In this document: piece after piece, positions 1-10,900 of the stretch
Layout: each line of letters opens with the position of its first letter
Position numbering within the stretch: position 1 is the first letter of the stretch
Assembly (NCBI GenBank): GCA_023053685.1
Contig: JALIGW010000016.1
Span: 1,120,501-1,184,500, forward strand
Reading direction: 5' to 3'
DNA length: 64,000 nucleotides
From: Diadophis punctatus similis
Lineage: Eukaryota; Chordata; Lepidosauria; Squamata; Dipsadidae
The notes under the pieces: generated by a model
Database searches by the model: none
Told to the model about the DNA's origin: nothing
The model's input: only the letters and a program-made list of their open reading frames with translations
Program-made: the position numbers and the translations under genes

Positions 1-1246
1 GCCAAACGTTTGAATTGTGGCAGCATAGGGATATGTTTAATAATTAGAAAAAATATACACATAATCTGCCTGCAGAATACAGAAATCAAGCGCTCTGTGT
101 TTCCAGCCAATCAGCCCGCCCAGCGGTAAGATAGCCCTGTGGTTACAAATAAATAAATCAAATTTAGAAACTGCCAATTTTACTCCTAGGTCTTAAATCG
201 TCTTTCCCTCTTGTCCTTGTAAGACTTTTCCTAGTCTTGAAATTGAAACTTCTCAGGGTTTATACAACAACTATCTCAATGCTGGTTCTATTTGCCATCT
301 TTGTCTTAACACCATCTCTAATATGTCTGTATTTGGGGAACTAAATCACTGTAAATTAAGACCGTCCTATAGTATTCTATCATATTTAACATTCCATTCA
401 TTACGTTTTTTACAGATAGACACAGTGCTGTGTCTCCAGATTTTGAGTCCCAGTGCAATACTCATAGACAACATGTGCTTAGCATCATCTGCCAGAATCC
501 TTGTCCCACCTTATTTATTTATTAGATTCTTTTAATTATTAAAAAGGAAGCCAGTATGTGCAAAGTGAAGCACCAGCTTGAAATGTAATCTTTATTTACA
601 AGGATGTCTCTGGGCTCTACATAAACTCATTATTTGTAATTAAGTATATACTGTGTTCTGTGCTTTATTTGGAATAGTTCCCTGTAGAAAAATTTGCTTT
701 CATTTTTTTTCTATCAATTTTCATTTCAATTTGCTTTCAAAGTTCTTTCAGAGGAGAAGGTAATTTTGATGAAATGTTGTGGGTGGAAGGTGATATTTGG
801 ACATTGATTTAGTAAAAAGTTGCCAACAGTGTGTTTGTGTGAGAGAATGTTCTCCCTACGTCTTCCTGGATTCCTGTAAATCTTAAGGGCTTTTCAGATG
901 ATGAAATGCAGGCAGGAAGGGGTGGGGAGCATCAGTGTAGTGGAAAGATTAATAACTGACAAAAACAGCAATAGCATTTGCTGCCTCACACAACAATTTT
1001 CTGAGCTCAGAAATATTACCAAGACAATTCTGAAAGCAAGCACCCTGAGTATCAGGCAAAAAAAACCAGGTTTCTTTTATTGGCCAAGAAATTTTTTGAA
1101 AAATTATTAAGCAGATTTCAGCACTGTTGAAAATGTGCTTCATATCCAAAAATAAAACTATTTGTTAAGATGATAGAGAATACTTGGAAAGAGTGGTTGA
1201 GAACAATCTCACCAATTTGCTTTCTGGTGTTTTGTGACTGTCTAGC
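1..1246. other. AT-rich sequence with no recognised gene
   Basis: Only short chance reading frames are present (the longest is about 75 codons), with no family resemblance and no exon-like frame bounded by good splice sites. It could be an upstream intron of the CCDC169-like gene or intergenic DNA. I cannot tell which. Confidence 0.5.
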
Positions 1247-1376
1247 CAGGGGTGTCAAACGGATCATCACATTGTTGTCATGTGACATCATGACTTCTCC
1301 CCCTTCACTAAAATGGGGGTGGGCCTGGCCAGCCTGTGACACATCTGGCCCACAGGCCGGGAGTTTGACACCCCCG
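1247..1376. mobile_element. Short hAT-type MITE (CAGGGGTGTCAAAC family)
   Basis: The ends are inverted repeats (CAGGGGTGTCAAAC on the left, GTTTGACACCCCC on the right) of a non-autonomous element of about 130 bp. The flanks GTCTAGCC and GTCTAGGC agree at 7 of 8 positions, which fits the 8-bp duplication made by hAT transposases. A second copy of the same family lies at 4546-4684. Confidence 0.7.
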
Positions 1377-1789
1377 GTCTAGGCCTGTCATGGCAGACAT
1401 TTAGTGTCATAACACACACACAAAATTCTGAGGGTGTTTAAAGGGAAAGTATGTTGTAGATCCCGACAGTTAAAGAATTACAATGGGTGGGTCTAGGAAG
1501 AGACCTTTCTTTGCAGTTGCCCCCGCTGTTGCCCTGCCCTTTGGAACATTCTCCCCACAGAGGTGGGAGTGGACCCCCAACTCTCCTTTTGGAAAGGTTT
1601 GAAAACATGACACTGTTGTCTTGCTTGGGGCTCACAGAGGAGCATGCAACCATGGGGCTGGTTGGCAACCTGAAGGATCCCCCATTTTAATGTTAAATTT
1701 TGATTATTTTTGCCACTTTTTAGAATTTATATACAGTTTTTTATGTTTTAGCAGTTTACTTGTACATCACTCAGAGACCCTCTGAAGGA

Positions 1790-1862
1790 GGATGGATGGA
1801 TGGATGGATGGATGGATGGATGGATGGATGGATGGATGGATGGATGGATGGATGGATGGATG

Positions 1863-1921
<59 letters not shown>

Positions 1922-1922
1922 C
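1790..1922. repeat. Compound (GGAT)n (GATA)n microsatellite
   Basis: About 18 GGAT units run directly into about 15 GATA units. The array sits at the 5' edge of a CR1 fragment. Frames through it are open only because the 4-bp unit contains no stop in some phases, so they are not genes. Confidence 0.95.
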
Positions 1923-2151
1923 CAAAGCACCTGAGGGTAGGACAAGAAGCAATGGGTGGAAATTAATCAAGGAAAGAAGCAACTTAGAACTAAGAAGAAA
2001 TTTCCTGACGGTTAGAACAATTAATCAGTGGAACAACTTGCCTCCAGAAGTTGTGGGTGCTCCAACACTGGAAGTTTTTAAGAAGATGTTGGATAACCAT
2101 TTGTCTGAAGTGGTGTAGGATTTCCTGCCTAAGCATGGGGTTGGAGTAGAA

Positions 2152-2615
2152 CAGGGGTCTGCAACTTCAAAGAGCCACTTGGGCCTGTTTCCCACAGAAA
2201 ACAAAACGGGAGCCACAAAACCTAGGTGGGCATGGCCAACTCGACATCACTCCCACCCAGTCACATGACTCCCCCAGCCACACCTACCCAGGTTTTGTGG
2301 CTCCCCATGTTTTTGTTTTTTTATGGGAAATAGTTATCTGTCTCTCCCTCTCTCATTTCTCTCTCACACAGCCGGCCAAGGGGTCGCGAGAGGAGGCAGG
2401 GGAGGAGGAGGGAAGCCTCCACCGCGGGTTGCGCTCATTCCTCAGCCAGCCGGATTTCCAAAAGGACGAAAGAAAAACGGGTAGCGAAGAGCCTGAGAGC
2501 ATGCAGGGCTTTCTGAGAGAGTGAGAAGAGACACAGACAGGGAGTGAGATACACACACACACACAGAGAGAGACAGAGGGAAATTGGCTGATGGATGAGC
2601 GTCTGGTGAGGGCCG

Positions 2616-2705
<90 letters not shown>

Positions 2706-3687
2706 CCTCCCTCCCTCCCACCCACCCACCCACCCACCCACCCGGCGGGAGGCTACTTCTGGGTTTGCTCTCCGCCCAGAGTGTGTGTGTGTTGCCAGGG
2801 GCAAGTGGGGCAGGGGATGGGCTCCAGGAGGGGCGGGGGACCCAGTCTCCCCCATTGTGAAGCATGCTAGCTGTCACTGTGCTGCGCAAGGCGCTGCGAG
2901 AGCAGTGGCCAGGCCATAGAGGGGGTATTGGGTCTTCCTCACGCCAAAGGAAAGCCAGCCGGGCTCCTCCTTCCATCCTACCTTTCCCTCTGCTCCCTTT
3001 TCCCCACTCAATCCTACTTCGGGACAGAAAAGCGCGCGCTGGAAACGCGTGTTGGGGTGATGTCGGAGCGTGTCTTCTGACCCTCCGGCACTCACCCGCA
3101 ACGCTCCACGCTCCTCCAGCCCTGGCTTGCTGAGGGGGGGAGCAGCCCTGATGCCTCTGCTTCCCCCCCCATGCCCCCAGCCATCGTTGCCCGAGGAAGG
3201 AACAGGAAACAGAAAGCGGCACATTTCAAAGGCGGCGAACAGTGTTCCACTGCGAGAGCCGGACCAGGCCTCTCTGCCGTCCAACTCGCCAACGGGGCCA
3301 CTTCTGCTGGGCCATCTCTCCCCCCCCCATGGCTGTTGTGCTCGGTGCTTGGTGGGGGAGGGGAACACTACCCCGCGCCGTCACCTTTCTCTTGGCCCCA
3401 CTGACAAGGGAGAAGGAAGGCCAGGCTTGAGGGATGGCCCCACCCCACAAGATCCGCCCCCGCTGTTCTCTCCCAGTCCTCTTTGCTGGCGGCAACAGCA
3501 AATGTACCACAACGAAGGCAGAATGCTGTTTCCGCGCAAATGCAAGTAGAGGGGCGCTTCGCTCCCGCACTAAGACTCCGGCCATGCCACTGCCATGACA
3601 GGATGATGGCTCTTTCATTCCTCTGCCGTGACAGGGTGACAGGGAGCCGCAGCATGTGGCTCCGGAGCCGCAGGTTGCAGACCCCTG
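2152..3687. mobile_element. Non-autonomous hAT-type element, 1.5 kb
   Basis: The element begins CAGGGGTCTGCAAC and ends with the matching inverted repeat GTTGCAGACCCCTG. It is flanked by GAGTAGAA and GACTAGAA (7 of 8 identical), as expected for a hAT insertion. It landed inside a CR1 copy. The interior is GC-rich and holds a CT/CCCT/CCCA microsatellite. The long open frames, including one of 289 codons on the minus strand, are products of GC bias and the microsatellite; no transposase is visible. The large size may come from capture or expansion of internal sequence. Confidence 0.7.
2619..2743. repeat. (CT)n-(CCCT)n-(CCCA)n microsatellite
   Basis: About 40 CT units are followed by CCCT and then CCCA units, an uninterrupted pyrimidine-rich tract of about 125 bp inside the hAT-type element. 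Confidence 0.95.
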
Positions 3688-3733
3688 GACTAGAAAACTC
3701 CAAGGTCCCTTCCAAATCTGTTATTCTATTTGA

Positions 3734-3734
3734 T

Positions 3735-3787
<53 letters not shown>

Positions 3788-3834
3788 GTAGGTAGGTAGG
3801 TAGGTAGGTAGGTAGGTAGGTAGGTAGGTAGATA
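3734..3834. repeat. Compound (GATA)n (GGTA)n microsatellite
   Basis: About 13 GATA units pass into about 11 GGTA units immediately after a CR1 3' end. Such arrays often grow from the short tandem tail of a CR1 insertion. Confidence 0.95.
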
Positions 3835-4545
3835 AAAAAACTGAGGATCCCTATTGTGGTTGGATTTTCATTTCAACTCTTAGCTTTCATTTCATATTGC
3901 TCAAAAAGAACAGATACTCTTAATGTCAGTTTCTCAAACCTTGTTTTCATTCCTTTTGTTTTTTATACCTAGACTAGGTTGCATCAGGTTTAGCTGAGTA
4001 CCCAATGGTGTGTCTTTGCTAACAATGGCTCTCTGCATTGGTATCTGTGAGGTTTTTTAAAATTTGGTTTGCTTTAAAAAACAGGTGTTGCAATTTTAGA
4101 CCTCTGAATATTAAACAGTCCTTTAGCAGTCATTTTCCAGATCTCTTAATTAATAAAAATGTGGGTTCGCTAACCATTCTGGGCATTGTTTCAGAGTATT
4201 TGTGAGATAGAGTGCTATAATTTGTCAACCTCTAAAATATTGAAGCGTATTAGTCTAGCTTCTGGCCCATTAAGTTTCTTTTGACTTTATTTCACAGCTG
4301 TAAGTAAAATGGTCAGAAATTCATGATGTATTGTGCATCTTTTCAAAATCTCTTGTGCTTCTGACCATTTTTAATTCTTTTTAAGAAATAGTTTTTAAAA
4401 TTTTGGAGGTCAGACCCTCTCTCAAGTGGCATTAGTGTTGCCAGCCCATTTTAAAACAGTATCTTATCTCCTCTCCCTACCCTTCCCTTCTTTTTTTCTT
4501 CAACTTTGTATCAGAATTTGCAAATAGTGATATGTTAATCTATAT
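3835..4545. other. No recognised feature
   Basis: AT-rich, low-complexity sequence without an exon-like frame or a repeat family I can name. Confidence 0.5.
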
Positions 4546-4684
4546 CAGGGGTATCAAACTTGCGGCGTCACATTATCATCACGTGACATATCGCGACTTT
4601 TCCCCCCTTCGTTAAATCAGGAGTGGGCATGGCCAGCGCATGCGTGACGCATTCAGCCTGCAGGCCGCGAGTTTGACACCCTTG
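4546..4684. mobile_element. hAT-type MITE, 139 bp, perfect target duplication
   Basis: It starts CAGGGGTATCAAAC and ends GTTTGACACCCTTG, with the exact 8-bp duplication ATCTATAT on both sides. It belongs to the same family as the copy at 1247-1376. Confidence 0.85.
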
Positions 4685-5688
4685 ATCTATATTATTAAAG
4701 AGCTACATTGTGCTGCTCCACTGCTGGGTCAGCTTCTACCAATTTGATGCCTTACATTTATATTGGACTTCAGCTTCCATAATACTGCAAGCAAGCATGG
4801 CAGTGTTGGAGGGCATTAGTTGCCAATGGCTGACCTTAATACAGAACAATGTTCACCGTAGAATTTGATATGTTTTGCTCTTTATAGTAACTTTCCTACC
4901 TTAAGCACAATTTGCTTAATGGTTGTTGACAAATATTTTGGGCAACAGAATTCTGCTCTATGCATTTCAATAATTTCATTTTGGCTGAAGTGTCAAATAT
5001 TGCAATGATGTTCAGCTTCTCAGAACCTAGACATGTCAAAGTTGACAAGGGCACTGCCCTGATTGATACCCATCTCACCTCTGATTGGAACCAGAAGGAG
5101 ATTATTAGCAGATGTCAAAGGACTGGGAAGTTTCTGTGGAATACTGTAAAATGGGACTTATTTTATTCAAAAGAGATTTATTTATAATTGGTTGAGATTT
5201 CAGTTTATTATGAGCAAAAATAGCTTTGTATATTTCCATGATGTATATTGCTTCCTTATTCTAGAGGATTAAAATTGACATCTTGCTGTAAATTGTAGGC
5301 AAACTCTTGAAAACTGTGGCTCTGGTGTCAGTTTCCTAACATCTAAATCATTGGGGGATTTATTGCAATATGTCAGCATCTTTTTAAGTAATATGCCATT
5401 TCTAGCTACATCACTATAAATTCTACTTTGTGATTTTTAACCATTTTGTTATCTTATGGAAGGTTCAGCTATAGACAGAATTCTTTCATATAAAGTATAA
5501 ACAACTCATAAGTAATTTATATTCTATGTTCATTTCATATGTAACATTAAAATTGTGAAGGGTTGTGCAATAAGCTTTCTGCTGAGATTTAGAATGCCTG
5601 TTGACTTTGAAATAAATCCTCCTTTATTCAGTAGAGCCTATTCTCATATGTTTACTTGAAAATAGGCATTAGTGAACTCAGTGGTACT
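4685..5688. other. No recognised feature
   Basis: AT-rich sequence. A 75-codon frame at 4960-5187 has no family resemblance and no splice support. Confidence 0.5.
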
Positions 5689-6064
5689 TACTGCATTTTT
5701 CGGAGTATAAGACACACCTTTCCCCCCCTAAAAGAGGCTGAAAATTTGGGTGCGTCTTATACTCTGAATGTAGCTTTTTCGAAGCTTTTTTTCCCAGCCC
5801 TAACGATCTTCCCGGCTTGCAGGCTTGTTTTCATTGCTACTCCCTCCGAAAAAGGTTTTTCCAGCTCTAAGTCTTTGCAGGCTTGTTTTCATTCCTACTC
5901 CCTCCGAAGAAGATTTTTTCCAGCCCTAACCAGGGGATAAAATAATGTGCTGAAGCTTACCAAACTAAGGACGCTAGCCAGATGAATACCTGGTAGGTAG
6001 ATTTTTCCCCCCTATTTTCCTCCCCCAAAACTAAGGTGTGTCTTATACTCCGAAAAATATGGTA
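5689..6064. mobile_element. TA-flanked MITE with ~30-bp inverted ends
   Basis: Both ends carry the motif TTTTTCGGAGTATAAGACAC in opposite orientation, and the element is bounded by TA. This is the arrangement left by Tc1/mariner-type or similar TA-targeting transposases. The interior includes a partial direct duplication (two copies of a TGCAGGCTTGTTTTCATT-like segment about 65 bp apart). No transposase frame is visible. Confidence 0.75.
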
Positions 6065-6826
6065 TTTCTAAGTAGATATACATTTCTTTATTTCCATAGT
6101 GGTAAAATAGTGATCATAGTGTCTATAGTGAGTACAGTCAGAAGGGCAGTAGTTCCTTCTGTTTAACTGTTTGCAAGACAAACTATGGTAATAATTGAGC
6201 TTGTAAACTGCTTTTTCACAGATTTGAGTTTTGTGTGGGTGTGTAAATCTCCAAACTACATTTCATCAGAACAGGTCATGAGCAAATTTGTTTCAGATCA
6301 TGAATTGCTGTCAAATCATAATTTAAATAAAACAGAATTTCCTGAAATTGCACATAATGGACTGTTGGGAATTCTTATCCTTTCCTGAAGTCTGTGTCTT
6401 ATTCAAACTGCAATATCTCATGCTTTCCCTTGCATCTGAAAAGAACCATCCATGAGGGTTTGAAAAATCAAAAAGCCATGGCAAGTTTTTACATGGATAT
6501 GTTGTTGTTGAACAAGGAAGAAAGATATAAAATTCTGCAGTTGTATTTTCTTCAATAAGGGGTTAATGGATTTATTAATGTGTGTGTATATGTGTGTGTG
6601 TGTGTGTATGTGTATATATATATTTTGTTTCTAGATAGCCCATCTCCCTCATGGTTTCAGTTGAGAGAGGACTAAAAAAATAATACACTAAAGTAAAACT
6701 AGATTCTAGAGAAAATTCTAGAGAAAATTAAAAGTAGCCCCAAACCAATCCTGTTGTATGTCTCTGCAGTTGCTTGGACAAGTAAATGAGACACTTTGAA
6801 ATTATAGCTTATAATTGGATTTAAAG
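6065..6826. other. No recognised gene; short (TG)n tract
   Basis: AT-rich sequence with an imperfect TG/TA tract at about 6580-6625. Nothing else was recognised. Confidence 0.5.
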
Positions 6827-7097
6827 CAGAGGTGGGTTCGGACCGGTTCTATAGAACCGGTAGTAACTTGGCTGCCTGGGTCGCTGGAACCGGCAGTACC
6901 CAGGCCTGCCATACCCCCGAGCCAGTTCTCTTGGTGGCGCCATAGGTGGCACCATTTTGTTTTTTGCTTCTGCGCATGCGCAGAAGCTTTTTTTTACAGT
7001 ACTGTGCATGCGCAGAGGGTCATTTCCAGGAAGTGGCACACACGCAAAACATGCACCGATGCAAACCGGTGGGGAAGGTAAGTAGAACCCACCCCTG
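6827..7097. mobile_element. hAT-type MITE (AGGTGGGTTC / GAACCCACCCCTG family)
   Basis: A 271-bp element with inverted ends (CAGAGGTGGGTTC and GAACCCACCCCTG). The flanks ATTTAAAG and GTTTAAAG match at 7 of 8 positions. Internal ACCGGTTC-type palindromes recur in the related copies at 7434, 31631, 40450 and 63329. It lies 111 bp upstream of a CCDC169 exon. Confidence 0.8.
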
Positions 7098-7208
7098 GTT
7101 TAAAGCATGCAATCAATTCTAAATTGCTAATGGCCTTTTTCATTGGGTAACAGAACAGCAGTAAAACTAACATGATGTATTTTATTTTATTTATATATTT
7201 CATGTCAG

Positions 7209-7307
7209 GATTCTTTAGATCAGTTTCTGAAAAAACTGGAAGAGGAGAAGAAAGGTCTCCAGAACCAGCTGAAGGAGTATGAACTTAGACTGGATCAAGA
7301 GGCAAAG
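7209..7307 (+). CDS. CCDC169: CCDC169-like coiled-coil protein, internal exon
   Basis: This 99-nt exon encodes 33 residues that include KKLEEEKKGLQNQ and LKEYELRLDQEAK, a charged heptad-like segment expected to form a coiled coil. It follows an acceptor ending TCATGTCAG and is closed by AAG|GTCTGT; it starts and ends on codon borders. Three further exons downstream continue the frame exactly, and together they give a 110-residue C-terminus ending in a lysine-rich GPIKK...HLPKL tail that I recognise as the CCDC169 type (C13orf38 in human). The molecular function of CCDC169 is unknown; in mammals it sits next to SOHLH2 and DCLK1 on the same strand, which agrees with DCLK1 lying downstream here. 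The 5' exons were not found. The name rests on remembered resemblance and synteny. Confidence 0.7.
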
Positions 7308-7433
7308 GTCTGTAATTACCATAGTTCTTCTAAAATATATCCATCTTAAGGTGCTTCATGGTCGCCTGTTATATTGATGAAAATAATTCAGTCACTGACT
7401 GTATCATATACATACCTATATATCAGGGGTGGG

Positions 7434-7772
7434 TTCCACTTACCTTCCCCATCGGTTCGCATTGCGATGTTTTGCGCTCGCTCGCTACAGTCACACACGT
7501 GCGTCCCCTCGTGCAATTACACTTCCGCTCATGCTCAGGAGCAGGAATCAACCCGAAACACAGCTGAGGAGCTGATCAGCTGTGCTTTGGGCGAAGAAAT
7601 AAAGGTCAGTATTAACCCTGGGGCAGGCGGGAGGGCCCTTTTTTGAGCTGCTGAACAAAAAAAAGATGGCAGTGCGCACGGACTGGCACCGGCCGATCCA
7701 GTTACGTGACATCACCAGTGGATCGCTACCGGTTCAGACGATCCGGTCCGAACTGGGAGGAACCCACCCCTG
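7434..7772. mobile_element. hAT-type MITE, 339 bp, in a CCDC169 intron
   Basis: It begins CAGGGGTGGGTTCC and ends GGAACCCACCCCTG, with the perfect 8-bp duplication CTATATAT at 7426-7433 and 7773-7780. It lies in the 546-bp intron between two coding exons and is in the orientation shared with the copy at 31631-31986. Confidence 0.88.
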
Positions 7773-7853
7773 CTATATATACATATGCATCCTGGACTAT
7801 GCCTATTTTCTAATTTTCTGTTTTATTCACTCATTTCTTCTTTTGGAACTTAG

Positions 7854-7907
7854 GCTTACCATAAAGCCAATGATGAACGCCGTGCATACTTAGCAATGAT
7901 CTCACAA
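7854..7907 (+). CDS. CCDC169: CCDC169-like coiled-coil protein, internal exon
   Basis: A 54-nt, 18-codon exon encoding AYHKANDERRAYLAMISQ. The acceptor is GGAACTTAG and the donor is the strong CAA|GTAAGT. It begins and ends on codon borders, so it joins the exon at 7209-7307 without a shift. The next coding exon is 5.25 kb away. Confidence 0.7.
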
Positions 7908-10900
7908 GTAAGTCTAAAAATCTCTGTAGAATGATAAGAAAATATTTTGTCCTAAACTGATCATTACTCTTTTCTTTCTGGATTTTCCTTGTCTATTTTA
8001 AGCTGATTCACCTCTTGGCCAGAAAATTCTGCAAAACTGAGTCAGCTAGAATGCTGGAGGGAGATGTTAATCAGTCTTGCCATTTTCTTTCTGCCCTTAT
8101 AAACTTAAAGATTGGATATATGATGTTACTGATGCTTAACTCTTAACTAATCTGTGTATTGTATTAAAGTGTATTACTTGTACACTCATAAATTTCATTG
8201 CTCATTATTCTTCTGCCCCTGGTTCTTCCTTTCCCAAGTCTATTAAAATTAGTGGAAGCATTACATCTGTACAAGAGCACTATGTTGTGGAAGATAAACT
8301 GTTCAATGAACCTATAAATGTAATTTTGTTTGCTTCAGATTACAAGTAAGAATAAATTCACCTATCTTACCTATCACCAGTCCATGGTATTTACATATAT
8401 GTTCATTCATAAGTCACTTTGGATTTAACTTGCTTTTTTTTTAATGTACAAATTCAATGTTTGGGGCCTATCTTTAAAGCGTCCAAAATGGGATTATGAG
8501 TATTATTTTCTTGCTTCATCTTTCCACTGTGCTTTGCAAAAGTCCTCTTGGTGGCACTTGCACTATTTTTCCACCTAATAGGACTAAAATTGCTTTACAC
8601 ACAGATGCAAATGCGTTCTAAGATATCATATGACAAGGCATTGTTAGGCTACAGTAGCCCAAAATCAGGAGGAGTCTGATAATAGCTTTTCAGACTAGCA
8701 CATTTTATTAAAATATATAAAATATATAAATATATTTAATGTTTTTAAAAGAGAAGGGCGGTTGAAAGTGAGAACAATAATTAAATTCCATTTTTAAGAA
8801 TAATCTCCATTTGAATCTAAAAGTTTATAAAGAACCATTAGGGCTTCCTTTATAAAAATAGGATGCATGATACACTAGAAAAAAACTAAATTCTGCGACA
8901 ATAATTTGATTTTTTTCAGCTTACAAAATAAATTCTTCTAAAAATATAATTAGCAACATAACAAAAAGGCATAGCAGAATTAAAAAAAATACTGTAATTT
9001 TAGTAGCATACCTTTTCTACTTAAAATGTTCTCTCTCCTAGAACCATCTGCACAATTTCTCAAAGGAAACAGCATTGGTCTCCAGAACTACAGTTCCTAG
9101 TAGCTTTCACCATTGGTCATTTTTGCTGGAACTGTCAAATTGAAGCTTAGTAACATTTGAAAGGCCACAGAGGACATTTTTCTAAGCTTCGGTATTCATG
9201 AACGTCTTTCTTGGCATGCAGTATTTAAAATACCGAAGGAATATTTTTTATTTGTATTTTTATCTCACATTGGAAATGTCAGCCTTTTAGGTGACAAGGC
9301 CTTAAACCCTTTAAAGCTTAAAATATTTAAACCTAGCAGTTTGAAATATTTCTAGAGTCATGAATTGCTATTGATTAGCTTGGGATAATAATTTTATTTT
9401 AATTAATATTAAAAAAAACATGTGTTTATACTGAAAGGTAGAGTCCATATTGATATGTCATCATCACCTGCATTCTCCTAACTGGTTCTATCAGTGAGGC
9501 TTTGTTTGAGTAGGAGGGAGGAAAGGTTAATCACATTTGTTTATTTGTTTGTTGGTTTTACTAGACTTACATATCATTCCAGTCACTATTGACTCTTCAG
9601 TAGCATTAGCAATATAATGATAGTATTTGGAGCAATAATTTTTAATTGTGAAAAGCTGGAGGTTTGAAAAATGTTCAGGTTTGTGCATACTTTCTTTCTT
9701 GTATTGTTTGCAATGCTTATTAAATGTACACATAAATGAAAACAAAAAAATATATTGGGAGTTTCTAAAGATTAACAAATGAATTATATTTATTCTTGTG
9801 AATCATAGCCTATTTCAATAGATGCACAACTCTAGTTTTCAAAAATATTTATGTACACAAGTGCTATAGAAGGAAAATTGAATGAAGAGGCAAAATTACC
9901 TCAGTGACAAAATAAAGCAGTAGGTAGTTATAACTATCACATTCATGTATTATGTAATTGTATTACTTAATTTATTTATTATGCTTTTATAGGATAATTT
10001 TTCCAGAGAATTCTTCAGTAATGGGGATCAGACCCTCTATTAACAATACCAGAGACAGCTGAGGCTACCTAAAAAGGATTGTATATGCAACCTCTTCATA
10101 TAGACTTTTGCAAATTATAATATACTTATGATTGGTGCACTAAAATTAGTAATTGATTGCAATAACATATTTGATTGGATATAGCATAATATCATGTATT
10201 CAGTGAGGTCAGAATGATCAGGTAACGTGGCAATAATACAAAGAGTACTACTTGAGTTTGACTAAGGCCATGTACTTTCAACAAAATTGTTATTGATTGA
10301 TTCCTTTATCTCCCAGGGATCTTGTTTATCAGTACTGTTCTTGTCTGTTGAAGACCTAATCTATGTTCCTAGTGTTGAACTGAGCTGACGGTAATTTTCT
10401 CTGGAAAAATGAATACAGGGAGCAAGGTGACTTTCTTGTCTTGACTAACACCATACTTTATATTCCATAATTCTGAGCAGTTTATAGCCCTTTAATAAGA
10501 TGAAAGCTGTATTAGCATAAATACTTGTATGTCAGAGATTCACCCACCGGAGGAATGACAAATACAACCCCACTTACTCTATAATGATTTACTGAAAAAG
10601 CCAAAAGAAGTGGAATCTATCTGGTGTCAGGGACAATGCTGTTCTAGAGGGGCGGCTCAGTGAACCAGAGGACCTGAGCCCAAGATCCTTACAAATGGCA
10701 CTTCCTAAAGATCAGGTTCTGGAGATAGCTCTTTCTTCCAAGTCTTGATAGATGGGCATTGATTTTGGGGAATAGGTGATCCATAGATAACCAGATCCTG
10801 AACTGGAGAAGATTCATAACATGTTAACCGTAATTATTGTAACACCATGATGTCATTTGTTGTTGCTGCTTAATACAAGCCTACCAACCTAACTGACTTT

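Larger units (their letters stand above)
1923..3731 (+). mobile_element. CR1 LINE 3' end, split by a hAT element
   Basis: Positions 1923-2151 encode the degraded C-terminus of a CR1 ORF2 (a stretch like WNNLPPEVVGAPTLEVFKK), and 3688-3731 hold the usual CR1 3' terminus with the CCAAGGTCCCTTCC motif. The two halves are separated by the element at 2152-3687. The same CR1 3' region occurs at 41200-41436 and, reversed, at 63070-63328, which supports the identification. Confidence 0.8.

Noticed and set aside
2353..3222. A 289-codon open frame on the minus strand.
   Set aside because: It runs through a CT/CCCT/CCCA microsatellite (long Arg-Glu and Gly-Trp repeats) and GC-rich DNA inside a hAT element, and shows no domain or splice support.
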